A stretch of 64,000 nt of DNA from Paragonimus skrjabini miyazakii (lineage: Eukaryota; Platyhelminthes; Trematoda; Plagiorchiida; Troglotrematidae). Position numbers and translations under genes: made by a program. The stretch's first letter is position 1. Each line of letters begins with the position of its first letter. Below are positions 27,401 to 38,966 of this stretch, one piece after another. Where the stretch lies: positions 124,001-188,000 of the forward strand of contig JTDE01000218.1 of NCBI GenBank assembly GCA_014338405.1, read 5' to 3'. Below the pieces are notes generated by a model, which saw only the letters and a program-made list of their open reading frames with translations, had not been told where the DNA came from and did no database searches.

Positions 27401-30400
27401 GTAAACTTATTAGATACACCGACCGGTCCATGTTGTTTGCATCTGTAGGTTTATTCACCCTTACTCAATTTTTATGACAATTTTAAACTTTGTCTATAGT
27501 CTTGATTTGTAGTCAGGGCCACGGCTCATGATCACTTCCCATCTTCATAGATAAACTGTCTACTACCTTTTGTCAACTTAGTCCCTATTTTCACCTGAAC
27601 TTCCGGTCTCTTCTAACGACCGTAGGGCTCCAACTGTTGCCTTTTAGAGACAAACTGCCGTCAGCTGCATTTCCACATCACGTACAAACCCATCTAAAAA
27701 ATGGTCGTAGTGCACTTGCTATGGTCATTTAGCTTATTAGGTAGAGGCGACGCAGTAGATAAATGTACTCGACCCACGTGAGAACACAATACTAGATGAA
27801 ACGCTAAACAGTGGTCAAAGGATTGTCGTGAACTATTTAACGGCCTCAGTGAGCTGATAAATGTTTAGCAAATGCTTATGTACGGCGGATAAGCGAACAA
27901 TGATCAGAAGACTTGTTTCACAGACTGAAATTTGAAATCTTGAGATTCAATGTCGCCACATTTACGAAATGTTTTTGAACAAGAACCAGTCATTTTGTGT
28001 ACGTAAGCATCCGTTTTGAGATGGGAATCCGATAATCTCGTCGGTTGCACAAGATGTTATATATTAAAATGTTAACTGGGGTACGTTTCGCTTAACTAAG
28101 CTCACTGTTCTAGACAACTAACGCTTAGCTTTCTTTTTTTAGTTATTCTGAAGCTTTGGTGAGTGATTTTTAACATTCATTTGTGCCTCCACTATCATAA
28201 CTTTGTAATCAATAATCGTACAATCATTTACAAGTATAGTCAATTCACTTGTGGTTATTATCAACAGGTCACGGATTGGAGTTATGCCAAATTACCCGTT
28301 TGAAAATTGAACCAATTCAAAATACTCATGTACTACTATAACAAACATCTAAGTGAACTCACTTTCTTCAGCAACTGATAATTATAGGAAAAAATAAATT
28401 TAGCAATATCGAGTAAAATAATGGAAATATGCAGACGATCCTATGAATAGCACTTTTGATAAACTATTAGTTTTGTTTCGGATATACATTCAGTGGTTCA
28501 GCGGGCATGGAAGTGCAAACGGTGAAGCAGGTTAGACAGAGATTTCCTACGTGCATTTGATACGACCTTTAATTGGACAATATAAGCAACGGACGGAATG
28601 TGGCTAAACTAATTTCACGCTTCAGTAGTTCTGAAAGTTAGACACCAGTGAACTAAGGTGAGAACGCCGTAGATCCAATCAACTACTTCTGGTAGCTTAC
28701 AAGAAAGTTTGCAAAGTGGGCAGGTGGTCAGTGAAGTTAAAAGAAACTGAAATGTGTCAGCGGAGAGTTCAATCGCTTCAGCTGATCGTGAAACATCAAA
28801 CTTTCATATTCAACACAATTACAACTTCACCATATTACAAGGATAACTGCATATGATGCTAATTAACACGGGGTAATTAAGCTACCTGTGGGTGGAAAAT
28901 TGGCGGACGTAAAATAAAACAACCGGGTTCGTGATCATCAGGCAATGCTAAGGTTGTACTTACTGATGAGTTGTAGGAGATTTCGATTTTATATTAATTG
29001 AATATCACTCACAATCGATTGCAGTCGTCGCAATTCCGCAGACATTTAATTCAACCCCTTTTGAAGAAACAACAAAAAGATAGAGTTACCTTCGGTTGCT
29101 AGAAAATACATCAGTTGGAATTCAATTTCGTGGTTTACTTCGGACAACAGTTAATCCACAGGTCAGTACCAGCATCCTGAACATCTGCAGGGAACAACGG
29201 TATCTCAGTCCTCCAAGAGGTCCACAGTAATGAAATATTTACTGGTACGAATGATGTGTTTTATCTTTAGTTAACTAAAAGCACAGGATTGGTTGAGTAA
29301 CCGCTGCCACTCTCCAGAAACTTTCTGTCAGCCCTCAACATGTAGCTAAACAAATATTGTGACAAGTTAACCTTCGATACTGGAATAGACTTCCAATACA
29401 TAGTGCAACTTGAGACTAACAGTAATGAACCCTCTACATCTAAGCTTTTACTGTAAGTTATCTAAGCACGGAATACTCACTTTGAACTTGGAGTAACACC
29501 CAATTAGGCTGCCAAAACGTTAAACAGGTCCACAAAGTGTAACAGAACAGTGTTGACATCCTCAGGTTGTGAAGAAATATTTGAGCCATTATAAATAATT
29601 TTTGTTCCAACTGTACATGTTATTATAAAGACGTGAAAAGAATTAGCATTTTGTCTAGAATAGTAAGTCAGAGGTCCCAACAGTTAAGATACCCAAACCT
29701 GAGAACAACAGCGAATTTCCTGATTAACTATCATAAATCGCATGCAACACAAGTAACCTATGGTTATAATCGAAGTCAGTCACTATACGGTGCAGTCACT
29801 CGGACTTTTTCCTCCATTCATTTCAAATTGTTACAGATTTCCAACTATTACCAAGAAAACACTTTGTTCACTCATGCACTGTCATTGGAGTCTGACTACT
29901 GTTTTCAGAAATCATAATTTTGGACTGACCAAGTCGTAGCTTTGATTTGCATGTCTTGAATCAAGCGAACTAACGGTTGGTTGAAGTGAGTTTGTAGGAG
30001 ACAGCATTGTAATCCATATGGAGTTGCTTATAAAAAAACCTGCCCAATCAGCGTGCCGGTATATTGGGACAAACGGCGAAAGCACGTCATATACCTCAAG
30101 CGTAGAATTGCGACGCGTAGATAAGGCGTATAATTTTGTTAGGCCAGTTCTTATTTTTTCTATAAACCCTTTCATACAGAGCAACGAAGCAGATATTGAC
30201 GTAACGTTTTGTAAGATCTAACAGTTTGTGGCCAGAAATGGTTGTGTTTGACTTGCTTTCTAAAATTATGTTGAAATGTCGGTGGATGAATCTTTGTAAC
30301 ACAGTGTACACAGAATGTATATACTTTACATCCTCGCCTGTCGGTTCACACACGTCAAGCATTAAGTCAATCTCTACGCTTAAAATCTCTCATGAAACAA

Positions 30401-31319
30401 ATACACAAGATAAAAGTGGTCATTGGGCTATACTGCAGTGTATGTCTGAAGGACAATTACATAAGAAATGCTCGATTTACTACGGACTAGCATTCGGGGA
30501 AAAGTAGTAAACCTCATGTACAGAATTAAACTTTCCCACTCTACATGCGTACCCAGGAGCTAAAGCCCTGAGTACAATATCGCATTAGCGGTTTATTTAT
30601 GCCGTTTACCTCTGATTAACTGAAGTCCTTAAATCAGTCTGATATCGTGGATGAGTACAGAAACATGTCAGAATTTCAGCCTGCCTGAATAGCCGAAATG
30701 ACCATCGAGTTCGCAAGTTATGGTCAGAAACTGTGAGAATAACTACAAGACCTTTAGCATATTTCGACTGTTGAATAACCACCAGTTGTATTACTCTATT
30801 TCGTCATGGATACCATAACTGCCTACTTCCAGTTAGTTTTCAAGACGTCTGAAATAATTTACAGCCTCTGTTTTGTCTGTAATAAACTATGGCAACAAAC
30901 TGCACATGTCATTTTATCCTGACATAGGTAATCCATATGGATGAATTTAAACTGCGTGGGCAGTCAACTGGCTAATCTGTCATTACCCACAAACTGCACT
31001 GTGTGACCGAATAGTTGATTCACACTGAACATTGTGTATGCAATACTCGGTCTGTTTAACGGGATAATTGACTAGTATAGTTCGCGGAGGCTAAATTACT
31101 AGAAAGTCCGTTTTATGAGTACCTTGGAAATCCGTGAATTCTCAGATCCCTGATTTCACAATCCACTGTTAATAATGCGTTTGCGTGAAGAACAAAGCAT
31201 GATTTTGGCTGAAGCAGCCGACTTGTCATAAAATATTAATCTGATAGTCATTAGGGCCCTTATCAGATTTTCTGTCGGACAACTGTGCACTTCGTATTCT
31301 TTTCAAAGGCATCTGTAGA
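24471..31319. other. Gene-free stretch
   Basis: No gene or recognisable repeat could be supported. The frames at 29633-29917, 30018-30221 and 30226-30507 are open but have no domain, signal peptide or codon pattern that separates them from chance. Confidence 0.4.
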
Positions 31320-31454
31320 GCAACCGCCTTTCAGGTTGCGAATCTTCGCGGCATCCCACCTACTCATGAGGTGGGAGGTAAACTTTTCATTCCACCAGGC
31401 ATATATTCACAACAGGCCAATCCTGTTATACCACCATTCTTTCATTTAAGAAAG
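31320..31454 (+). other. Cluster of four short hairpins
   Basis: Four non-overlapping inverted repeats sit in 135 bases. GCAACC (31320-31325) pairs with GGTTGC (31334-31339). TCCCACCT (31354-31361) pairs with AGGTGGGA (31369-31376) around a 7-base loop. AACAGG (31411-31416) pairs with CCTGTT (31422-31427). CTTTC (31439-31443) pairs with GAAAG (31450-31454). The 8-bp stem is the strongest. No known RNA family is recognised, and several of the short stems could be chance. Confidence 0.25.
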
Positions 31455-34400
31455 TATGTAACAATTATGCTAGGTATGGGTATGATGTTAGGAGGAATAC
31501 TGCAGATGAGATCCAAATCTCCCTCTCTTTGATCGGATAATCCCATGGGGACATGGTGATGATCACTGTATTTATATTGAAGTGATAATATGCACTGGTT
31601 ACCACAGTATAATAGTGACCGTTACGTCACCTCTAGACATCTTTACGTCTACTTCCAAAAAATGCGTCTAGTATCATTTGGTGCAGTTGATTTATGAATA
31701 ATCAACGCTTCAGAAGGGTGGCAATTTACAACACAGTGTGAAGATAATATTGTTATTACTGATGGCCCAGTCTATCGTGTGGTGTTTGCCTGACATACGT
31801 GCCCAACTTTTCTGGAGGTTCTGACTGATAAAGAATGATCACCTTTCTCACTTATCCTCTATCTTATAGGTAAACTGACTTTGTGAATAGTAACTTCAAA
31901 CGGAGTTACTAGACGGAAATATTTTTTTCGACCGGAGATCATCAGGGATACGTCATTTCGCGCAAACTGCAAATGAGTAAACCTAAAGAATTTATGTTAA
32001 TTATTAACATCAACGCAACTTTCTAAGTTTTGTTGGACCATAAAAGAAAGCCAGTCACCCGCTTATTTTTTGTATCAACAGAAATAAAAATCGTGAATAA
32101 TTAACATCTCCAGTTCACCAGCAAAATATATGAACTAACTAAACAAAATTGTTGGAGAAGACGTCTTCATAACTAATGTGAAAATTCTTGATATTTTATA
32201 TCCTGTTGAACAAATATTCACTCAGAGTAGTACTGCGCCCCGAAATGGTTAGACGACAATTACTGAATCCTACTCTACGGGGTATTTTCATGACACATGG
32301 ATTTCAAATAGATGACGTTACCATGTCGCATCCAAACATTCCATTCGATTTTACACCTAAGCAAAATAAGTGTTACGTGTTTCCACCAAATAGGTGAAAG
32401 ATTTTAACGGTTAACACATCAAATAAACAGATAGACTAGCCAATATTGGCAGATTTTCTCTAGTGCGTTTTTGTCAAACGAAATGAAATTCTAGTGATCT
32501 GGAAACAGAATGCGCATAGCTCTCTTGCCCTATGAGCGATAATAGCCATCCTGGTCGTTTTCTCCTGAGGCTCTACACACTTCTTGTATAGGAGGGCCAT
32601 TTATCAATACATTCATAACACAGGCTGAAACCGCGTACCATAGAAGGTCATGTCGGCAACGCAGTTGTCAATCTGTTAAATTTTGTACTTCTTACTCTGG
32701 CATTGCTCCCAATTAAAATAACCGTTTTCACTGTGAACTTGAATGCAGTTTTGTGTTCAAAAAGGTTTTGTATTAACTCCATTGGTTCTTGGCTTAAACT
32801 GTTTAAGTGTACAAAATTTCAAACTGAAAAGATAAGAAAAAGTAAATTTTGCAACCAGTTCGTTTGCAGGAAAGACAGCACGATCTCCATAGTTTACAAT
32901 GACGATACCTGACAGTATTTACCCTTGCTTTCTGCGGATTAATCTGTTTAATTAAAGTCATTATGTGTATGCCGATCTAACTGCATACAGTTGGTCATTT
33001 ACAACAGCATAACGGGTGATAACTCAAACTATGTTATGTACTTAGAAAGTCATAATATCACATCATTGTGCAGTCTGTACGCAAAGTAAAGTCAGCCTGT
33101 CTAACCGCACAACGTTAAACCGTCGTAGTCGAAGAACTGCAAACTTTTTACAAAACAAGCAATAATCAGTCACTAGGTTTTGTGGGGGAAACTTTAGTAA
33201 AATGACAGTTGTGTCATTGAATACATCAGACTTTTACCTAACTCTCATGAAAATGCTATAAAAGCACCTTGATTGTAGGCATTTACGGGGTATTTCTCCC
33301 ATTGTGTGACTTGTATTTCCTACCAGCGACAGTGAAAATATAACTAGGATACCGATATTGTTGAACTCTGTTGGCAAAATTAATTCTTTTTGTACATCAT
33401 CACACAAAAATGGAACCGTCGATCGTGAGTAACTTCAGTAGGGGCGTCTGTAGGACCGAAACAAACTAAGGTTAATCATTAGCTTCGTTTTTTTGATAAA
33501 TCTGTTCCCACTTATACAGGACGTTTACAAAAAAGATTCGTTTATTTTGTATAAATTACAACAGTAACTAGGTTGCTCAGTGGAAGCGTAGTTCGTTCGT
33601 CTTTCATTGCTCTTCACTAACAAGATGATACAAAGTGTTTATAATGGGCAGACTTAACAGTAAATAGTGGTTACTGCCAGTATACTGCTGACGACTGAAT
33701 GGTATTCACGACAAATCAGGCTGATGATGCCACATAAAGACAGGGTTGTAAATTGCAGATCACTGTTGTGACGAAGTCTAAACATAGTGACAAGGAATGC
33801 ATGACGAAAGTTAACAGCCGGTTGAAATAAGACAGTGTGGTTGTCCATTAAATGAACTCAGATGACCCGTAATCCGTTTGTGGCTACCACAGACGTCACA
33901 ACACATGATGTTTGGCGGAATTATGAGTGGTCATAGTCTACTGAACCTCTCTATGTGGTATTGAAAACCAGTATTTTAACCATTTTGATGAACCAATTGT
34001 TAAAACAGTTTTGTATAAAATATACGCTAATCGCTTAAATTAGAACAGATTTTCATTCAAACATTCCGAAACAGAAGAATTTTCACGGTTCGACCATTTC
34101 CATTCCGGAGATTGAGAAAATATTACACTCAACTAACGGAATTTACCTGTCTGTTCATCGAGCATAAGTCGGTTGATAATTGGTCAAATAATATCTCTGT
34201 TATCAAACCAATCACCGACCAGCACAACTTCTTTAAATTGGTACATTCACACACTCGGTAGCTAAGGCAACAAGTTCGATTCTGGACATTGGTAAGTTGT
34301 TATCGTTTGTTCACCTCCATAACCAAAACTCTGAAATAGAAAATGAGTAGTATATTTTATGATTCTCTAACACAGTAGGCGTACTTTATGTAACGGTCTG

Positions 34401-34792
34401 CACGGTCTATTTTGAAAATCAAACTAAGCGAGCAACTTGGTCAACCAGCAAGATGTTAAACCTATATTTTATAATCGGTTACCGTTACTAAATTGCAGCA
34501 ATGAAACACACAGTTGATACAACTCTATCAGCACCACATTCATGTAAACACAATACGTAGTGTGTAAAAGATTAGAATCTTTACTATCCTGTTAGTAATT
34601 TACTACTCCTTGTTGCCAATAGTAGCTAATTAGTTCATATAAGTTGGGTAAATGAGCAGACTAGCTTGCTCCATTTTTCAAGCTCTTATCAGCATTGTTG
34701 GAACAAAAGGTGGTTCGTAAAATATCGAGAGCACACTAGTCAAATAACTTTGATAAACTCCACCGGATACAAAACAGGAGCAACACCATCTT
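31455..34792. other. Gene-free stretch
   Basis: No supported gene. The frames at 32188-32397, 32703-32912 and 33654-33848 show no recognisable domain. Confidence 0.4.
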
Positions 34793-34890
34793 AAATTGAA
34801 CATCACTCATACTTGTTTGCAGCCATTACATTCAGACAGACTCTGCAACCAGCCTCATTCGAATAGAAACACGTGATTTGAGGTTCACTC
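34793..34890 (+). repeat. Diverged direct repeat, unit 1
   Basis: This block resembles 35213-35310. The best part, TTCAGACAGA..CCAGCCTC, has 22 of 26 identical positions, with weaker matches before (ATTGAACATCACTCAT against GTTGAAAGTCACCCAT) and after. It is probably two copies of an old interspersed repeat; the family is not recognised. Confidence 0.35.
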
Positions 34891-35212
34891 TGGTCAGTTA
34901 TGCATCCCCATGCCACGGCTGGAAATTACATTCCGGCAGCGCTTTTATGTGATACCCGTGTTTACTATTACACCATTGATCTCTCACTAAACACAACTAA
35001 ATAATCATATCTGAACGCTTAACCTGATTAGCTTGTGTGTAATGGTCAGGTTGTCCGACAGCCTCGAGAGGAGACATAATAATTGTCTTGTTAACTTCAG
35101 TCGATAAACCAGCGATTAAGACACCCCAGATTAGTCGAAATCTCCGAACGCATCAAACCTGTTGGACGACCTGTTAGACTATTGATGAGTAGTCGGAGAT
35201 TTGGTTGCTTTC

Positions 35213-35310
35213 AAGTTGAAAGTCACCCATGTTCGATCACGACTTTCTTATTCAGACAGATTTTTCAGCCAGCCTCTTTGCAGAAAAACACCAGACTCGA
35301 GTTTTGCATT
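35213..35310 (+). repeat. Diverged direct repeat, unit 2
   Basis: This is the second copy of the block at 34793-34890, 420 bases downstream in the same orientation. Similarity fades after about 100 bases, although both are followed by a TTCACTAAA- or CTCACTAAACACA-like stretch. Confidence 0.35.
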
Positions 35311-37586
35311 TGTTACAGCTCACCAGTAGGGTTTTGTTAATGTTAGGCAACCTTCACTAAAAATAGTCAAGATCATATGATCTGATATCAAAAAGATATT
35401 AAACTGTTGTCCTGATAAGTTTATCCAGCTACAAAACGGCTTCGAAGATTGTACTGTTTCGAAAAATGGGCATTATTTTATCCATAGTAGTCAGGTTGGT
35501 GGTCAGCGCAAACATAATTCCTCTTGATTGCAGCAAGCAAGCAATAATTTCGTAGGACGTACATTGATGTGCAAAACTTTCAGCCCATTTCTCTCAATGT
35601 GCAGTTCTAGTTGTTAAGAAAAACACGTTTCTTCTACTTCAGTCAAACAAGTGTGCAATTTATTAGACATAGACTGATATCTACGTATATCTAGGATATC
35701 TATCAATGAAGTTGCAACCATACGTTGGTCACTGAGTTACACACAATGAACTTCTATCAACAAGACTGATCAGAACTTAGTTAATTGAGCAACCTCATGT
35801 GCTGCTGTCAGCTGTCACAGGATTAGAGTATTTTAAAAACATCAAATGGTAAGCGTTTTTCTAATAATAAATGCAATAGAATGCTAGCTGCTTCATTCAT
35901 TTCTCATAAACAGTTGTTTTCATTTGAGGATGCCGTAATTCAAGTAAAACTTTAGACAATTGAACAGTGGGTATTCTGCAAGAAAATACGGTTGTGGTGC
36001 GGAAGGCTTAATACCTGGCTTTATTAAAACAATAAACCTTCTTGATCAATAAAGGTTCAAGGTGTGAACACACAAGTGTGGTGCGTCAGTGCTTTTTTTT
36101 GATTTGTTGATGAACAAAAATAACTTTGACAGTACATTGAATGGTGGGTGATTGGGAGTAGAAATGGCTGTCTCATCCAGTTCATCGTGCTCATCGAAAA
36201 TCTTGAACTTAGTTACATTTTCTGTAAGTAACTATGAAACACCAATACATATGAGAATAGGTTTGCACAAAAATGTATTAAGGAGGAACCAATTAGATTC
36301 AGGCCTGCAACAAGTGCGGTCAATAAGCAAACAACAAGCATTGGACGCACAACAATGACTTCAAGGTGTGAAGTACAACTACTTCACAAGTGCGTAAACA
36401 CCAGCAAATCTTAACAATTGTTTCGGGATATGTGGTCCAGATTCATGAATTACACACGTCTGTTGAGTCACAACAACCGTAAAACCGGTCTTCCACTCTC
36501 GGAAAAATGTGGTCGTTAGCCACACAAGAAATACACCGCCTCAACATGTAACTTTATAATAAATACTGGGTCACAAGACAGACTCGGCTGTTTTAAAGTT
36601 TCAGTAAATGCCCTAAACATCCGAACTGATCCTCAAACTTTACAGAATTTGAGTTGAACGATACAATTTAGTTGTAAGTGAGTTAGTACCTGCACAACAC
36701 ATCACTAAACTTTGTTGCCGCATAAGCTGGTCAAAAAAGGTTTCTAAGTGAAATGCCATCTATTTATAAAACCAACTCAAACTCGGAAATATTTTAGTGA
36801 TCACTGTAAAGTAGGCTGCAATCAAGAGGAAAACAGACGATCAGACAAGCTGGCCAAAGTGACAGGCCAAGTTCGCTTTAATTAAGATCAGCTAGCAAGA
36901 AAACCTCCAACTGACTTATTTCCAGAATATTAAAAATAAAGTTGAGATGGATACTCAACAAATCATATTGTACCTTCTACAAGGTAGGTAACATTGATGA
37001 AATCCTACAGGACTGATCCATCAGCTCCTCGTTTCTCCATCAAACCCCATGTATTTCATTGGTTTTGAAAGTACATATTGTACGAGACACGAAATTGATG
37101 TATAATCTTTAGTTCACTGCAACGGATCAAGGAAATTTTTCGTTTTTAAAAGCCAAGTTGATTAGATTGATCAAAGATAGTAGTATTTATTGGTACACTG
37201 ATAGAGTAACTTAACATCAGTATGCCTGTTATATTCGCATTATAAATATAAAAACATGTTCACCAAACGTCTATTGCTGCATTGCACGAAAACGTTGAGG
37301 TTTTAAGTCGAATGTGTTTCTGTATCTTACTCACAATACGACGGTGGTCAACTATTGAGTCAGCTGCAAATCTAGTATAATTTTCCTGACGCCTTCAAAG
37401 CTTATTACCACATACAAATTAGGCTACAATTTCAATGCACTGCGATAAGGTTCAACACTTAATTGAGTTGGTCGGCTAAACCAATGTAAGTTTGTACTGG
37501 GATGAATCAGCATGTATTTAACGAATCGTTTGACCCTATGCGCTTTACTTTACTAAAATGACGGATGTCTTTTATTGCCTTTTCAG
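35311..37586. other. Gene-free stretch upstream of copy B
   Basis: No supported gene. A non-coding first exon of copy B may lie here, since the leader of copy B begins directly after a splice acceptor, but no donor can be picked with confidence. Confidence 0.4.
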
Positions 37587-37595
37587 ATCATTATA
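37578..37595 (+). promoter_or_regulatory. Splice acceptor and short leader before copy B start
   Basis: CCTTTTCAG ends at 37586 and is followed by ATCATTATA and then the ATG. Position and sequence match the acceptor before copy A, which argues that both transcripts are spliced (cis or trans) just upstream of their start codons. Confidence 0.5.
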
Positions 37596-38857
37596 ATGAA
37601 CGCTCAAGCGAGAGTTTTGTTGCTTTTGGTCACACTTTGTGTATGCCAGATCGATTCTAGGAGTACGCTGTGCAACTTGAAGGCCTGCAGGTTTGTTAGT
37701 TGTAGAAAGTGATTAGTAAGTTTGTATTAGTCGCATTCTGTACTTCAGACATCTAAGTTAGAAGTAAACATAGTGTTTTTGTATTTGGATGTATACCTTT
37801 TTTGTACTTCAGTTTGGTTATCACGTGACTTCAAAGTGATTAGGCGACCGCTCAAAACCAGTTAAAAGTACGATTAACAAATCGGTGAAAACATGGTAAT
37901 GAAGGCCTTGTAAACTGGTGTAAAACTGCACGAAACACGGCGATATCCATTATCATTTCTGTGTTTTTGGCCATGTTTCATAGCATTTGTTCCGGATATA
38001 ACCTCGACATGGCTACCTGCTGTCAATTTGAGGCAATGCACAGCCTATGCGAAGAATGTTTAACCAAAACGGACAATCCGATGGAGTTACAAGTCTGTTT
38101 AGGTAAGTAATGCAGCAACTGTTTAAACTCAACTCTAGATAAAACCTAAAAAATATAACTGAAGGAATGTTCCATTATTTTTGTTGTTGGTTAACTCACC
38201 CATTTCTATGTGGACTAGCAATCAGTGTTACTTGATGACGACTTATTCATACACGTAATCGATGTTATTCTCTTAAACTTTGGTCCAGAGTGATGAGGCC
38301 AAATAATTGACCTCTGTCGCGAGAATACAAATAACTCAGGAGACTTTTATGTGGTGCGGCGGACAATAAGCATGAAGTTGTGTTGCAAAGGTATGCAATT
38401 ATCAGCTTATTGAATAAGACAAAAGAATAAAAGTTATCATATTTCTGTTCCTCCTTCAAGGTTGTATCGCAGCTATAAAAAACTATCCACCTGATTTTCG
38501 GAACAACCGTTTATAAACTTTGTTTATTCCCTTTGTGTTTTATGTCAATGGATGATCAGAGATTTGCTTGATACCAATCACAAATTGCCTGATGCAACTG
38601 TTAATTATGGAATCCAGAGGTTCCGTTTGATATTTTAAATTCTATAAGCCTGCTGTAGACATGGGGTAGAAATTTAAGTAAAGTCGAAAATAAAATGCTT
38701 CTAAATTGTGTAACCTAATGCACATTATTTACAGCGTATTATCCAACGTTTTCTCTCTTTTCTGCTTATAGATGAAGAATTTCCACTTGTCACCAAGCGT
38801 CGTGGACTACTTGGAAAACGTTTTGCAGAGAAGAGGCGAGGACTGATTGGAAAATAA
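37596..38857 (+). CDS. Copy B: secreted 8-Cys precursor with two amidation cassettes
   Basis: The exons are 37596-37690, 37984-38102 and 38772-38857, with introns of 293 and 669 bp. Exon lengths and phases are identical to copy A. The 99-residue product has a signal peptide (core VLLLLVTLCVC, residues 7-17) and the same eight cysteine positions (26, 31, 34, 44, 45, 54, 57, 70). The tail is KRRGLLGKR, spacer FAE, KRRGLIGK, stop, predicting RGLL-amide and RGLI-amide. About 68 of 99 residues match copy A. Differences concentrate in the signal peptide, residues 58-65 and the linkers 72-79, while residues 26-39 and 43-57 are unchanged. The signal region also holds Cys15 and Cys17, which copy A lacks. 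Whether the amides, the disulfide module or both are the active products is open. The gene appears intact. Confidence 0.83.
37984..38102 (+). CDS. Copy B exon 2: core of the cysteine module
   Basis: This 119-nt exon lies between the acceptor CATGTTTCATAG and the donor GTAAGTAATG. Apart from residues 40-42 (DMA for NVE), residues 33-57 are identical to copy A. This exon is also the part detectable in the third, divergent copy near 56.86 kb. Confidence 0.83.
38772..38857 (+). CDS. Copy B exon 3: dibasic/amidation cassettes and stop
   Basis: The acceptor TTCTGCTTATAG ends at 38771. The exon encodes the linker DEEFPLVT (its first codon split across the intron), then the two Gly-terminated cassettes, with the stop straight after Gly-Lys at 38855-38857. 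The second cassette differs from copy A only by Leu for Met. Confidence 0.83.
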
Positions 38858-38960
38858 CCGACTCATTGTTCTAAATGTTGTCCCAGTGGCCCATTACAAA
38901 ATGTCTGAAGACATACTGCTGTTGTTTTTCTATGATTGTGTGACAACTTTTCTCCACGGA

Positions 38961-38966
38961 ATTAAA
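38961..38966 (+). terminator. Possible polyadenylation signal of copy B
   Basis: ATTAAA, a common variant of the AATAAA signal, lies 104 bases after the stop codon. It is followed by a T/G-rich stretch (TTTTGGGGG). Copy A has no clear equivalent at this distance. Confidence 0.35.
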
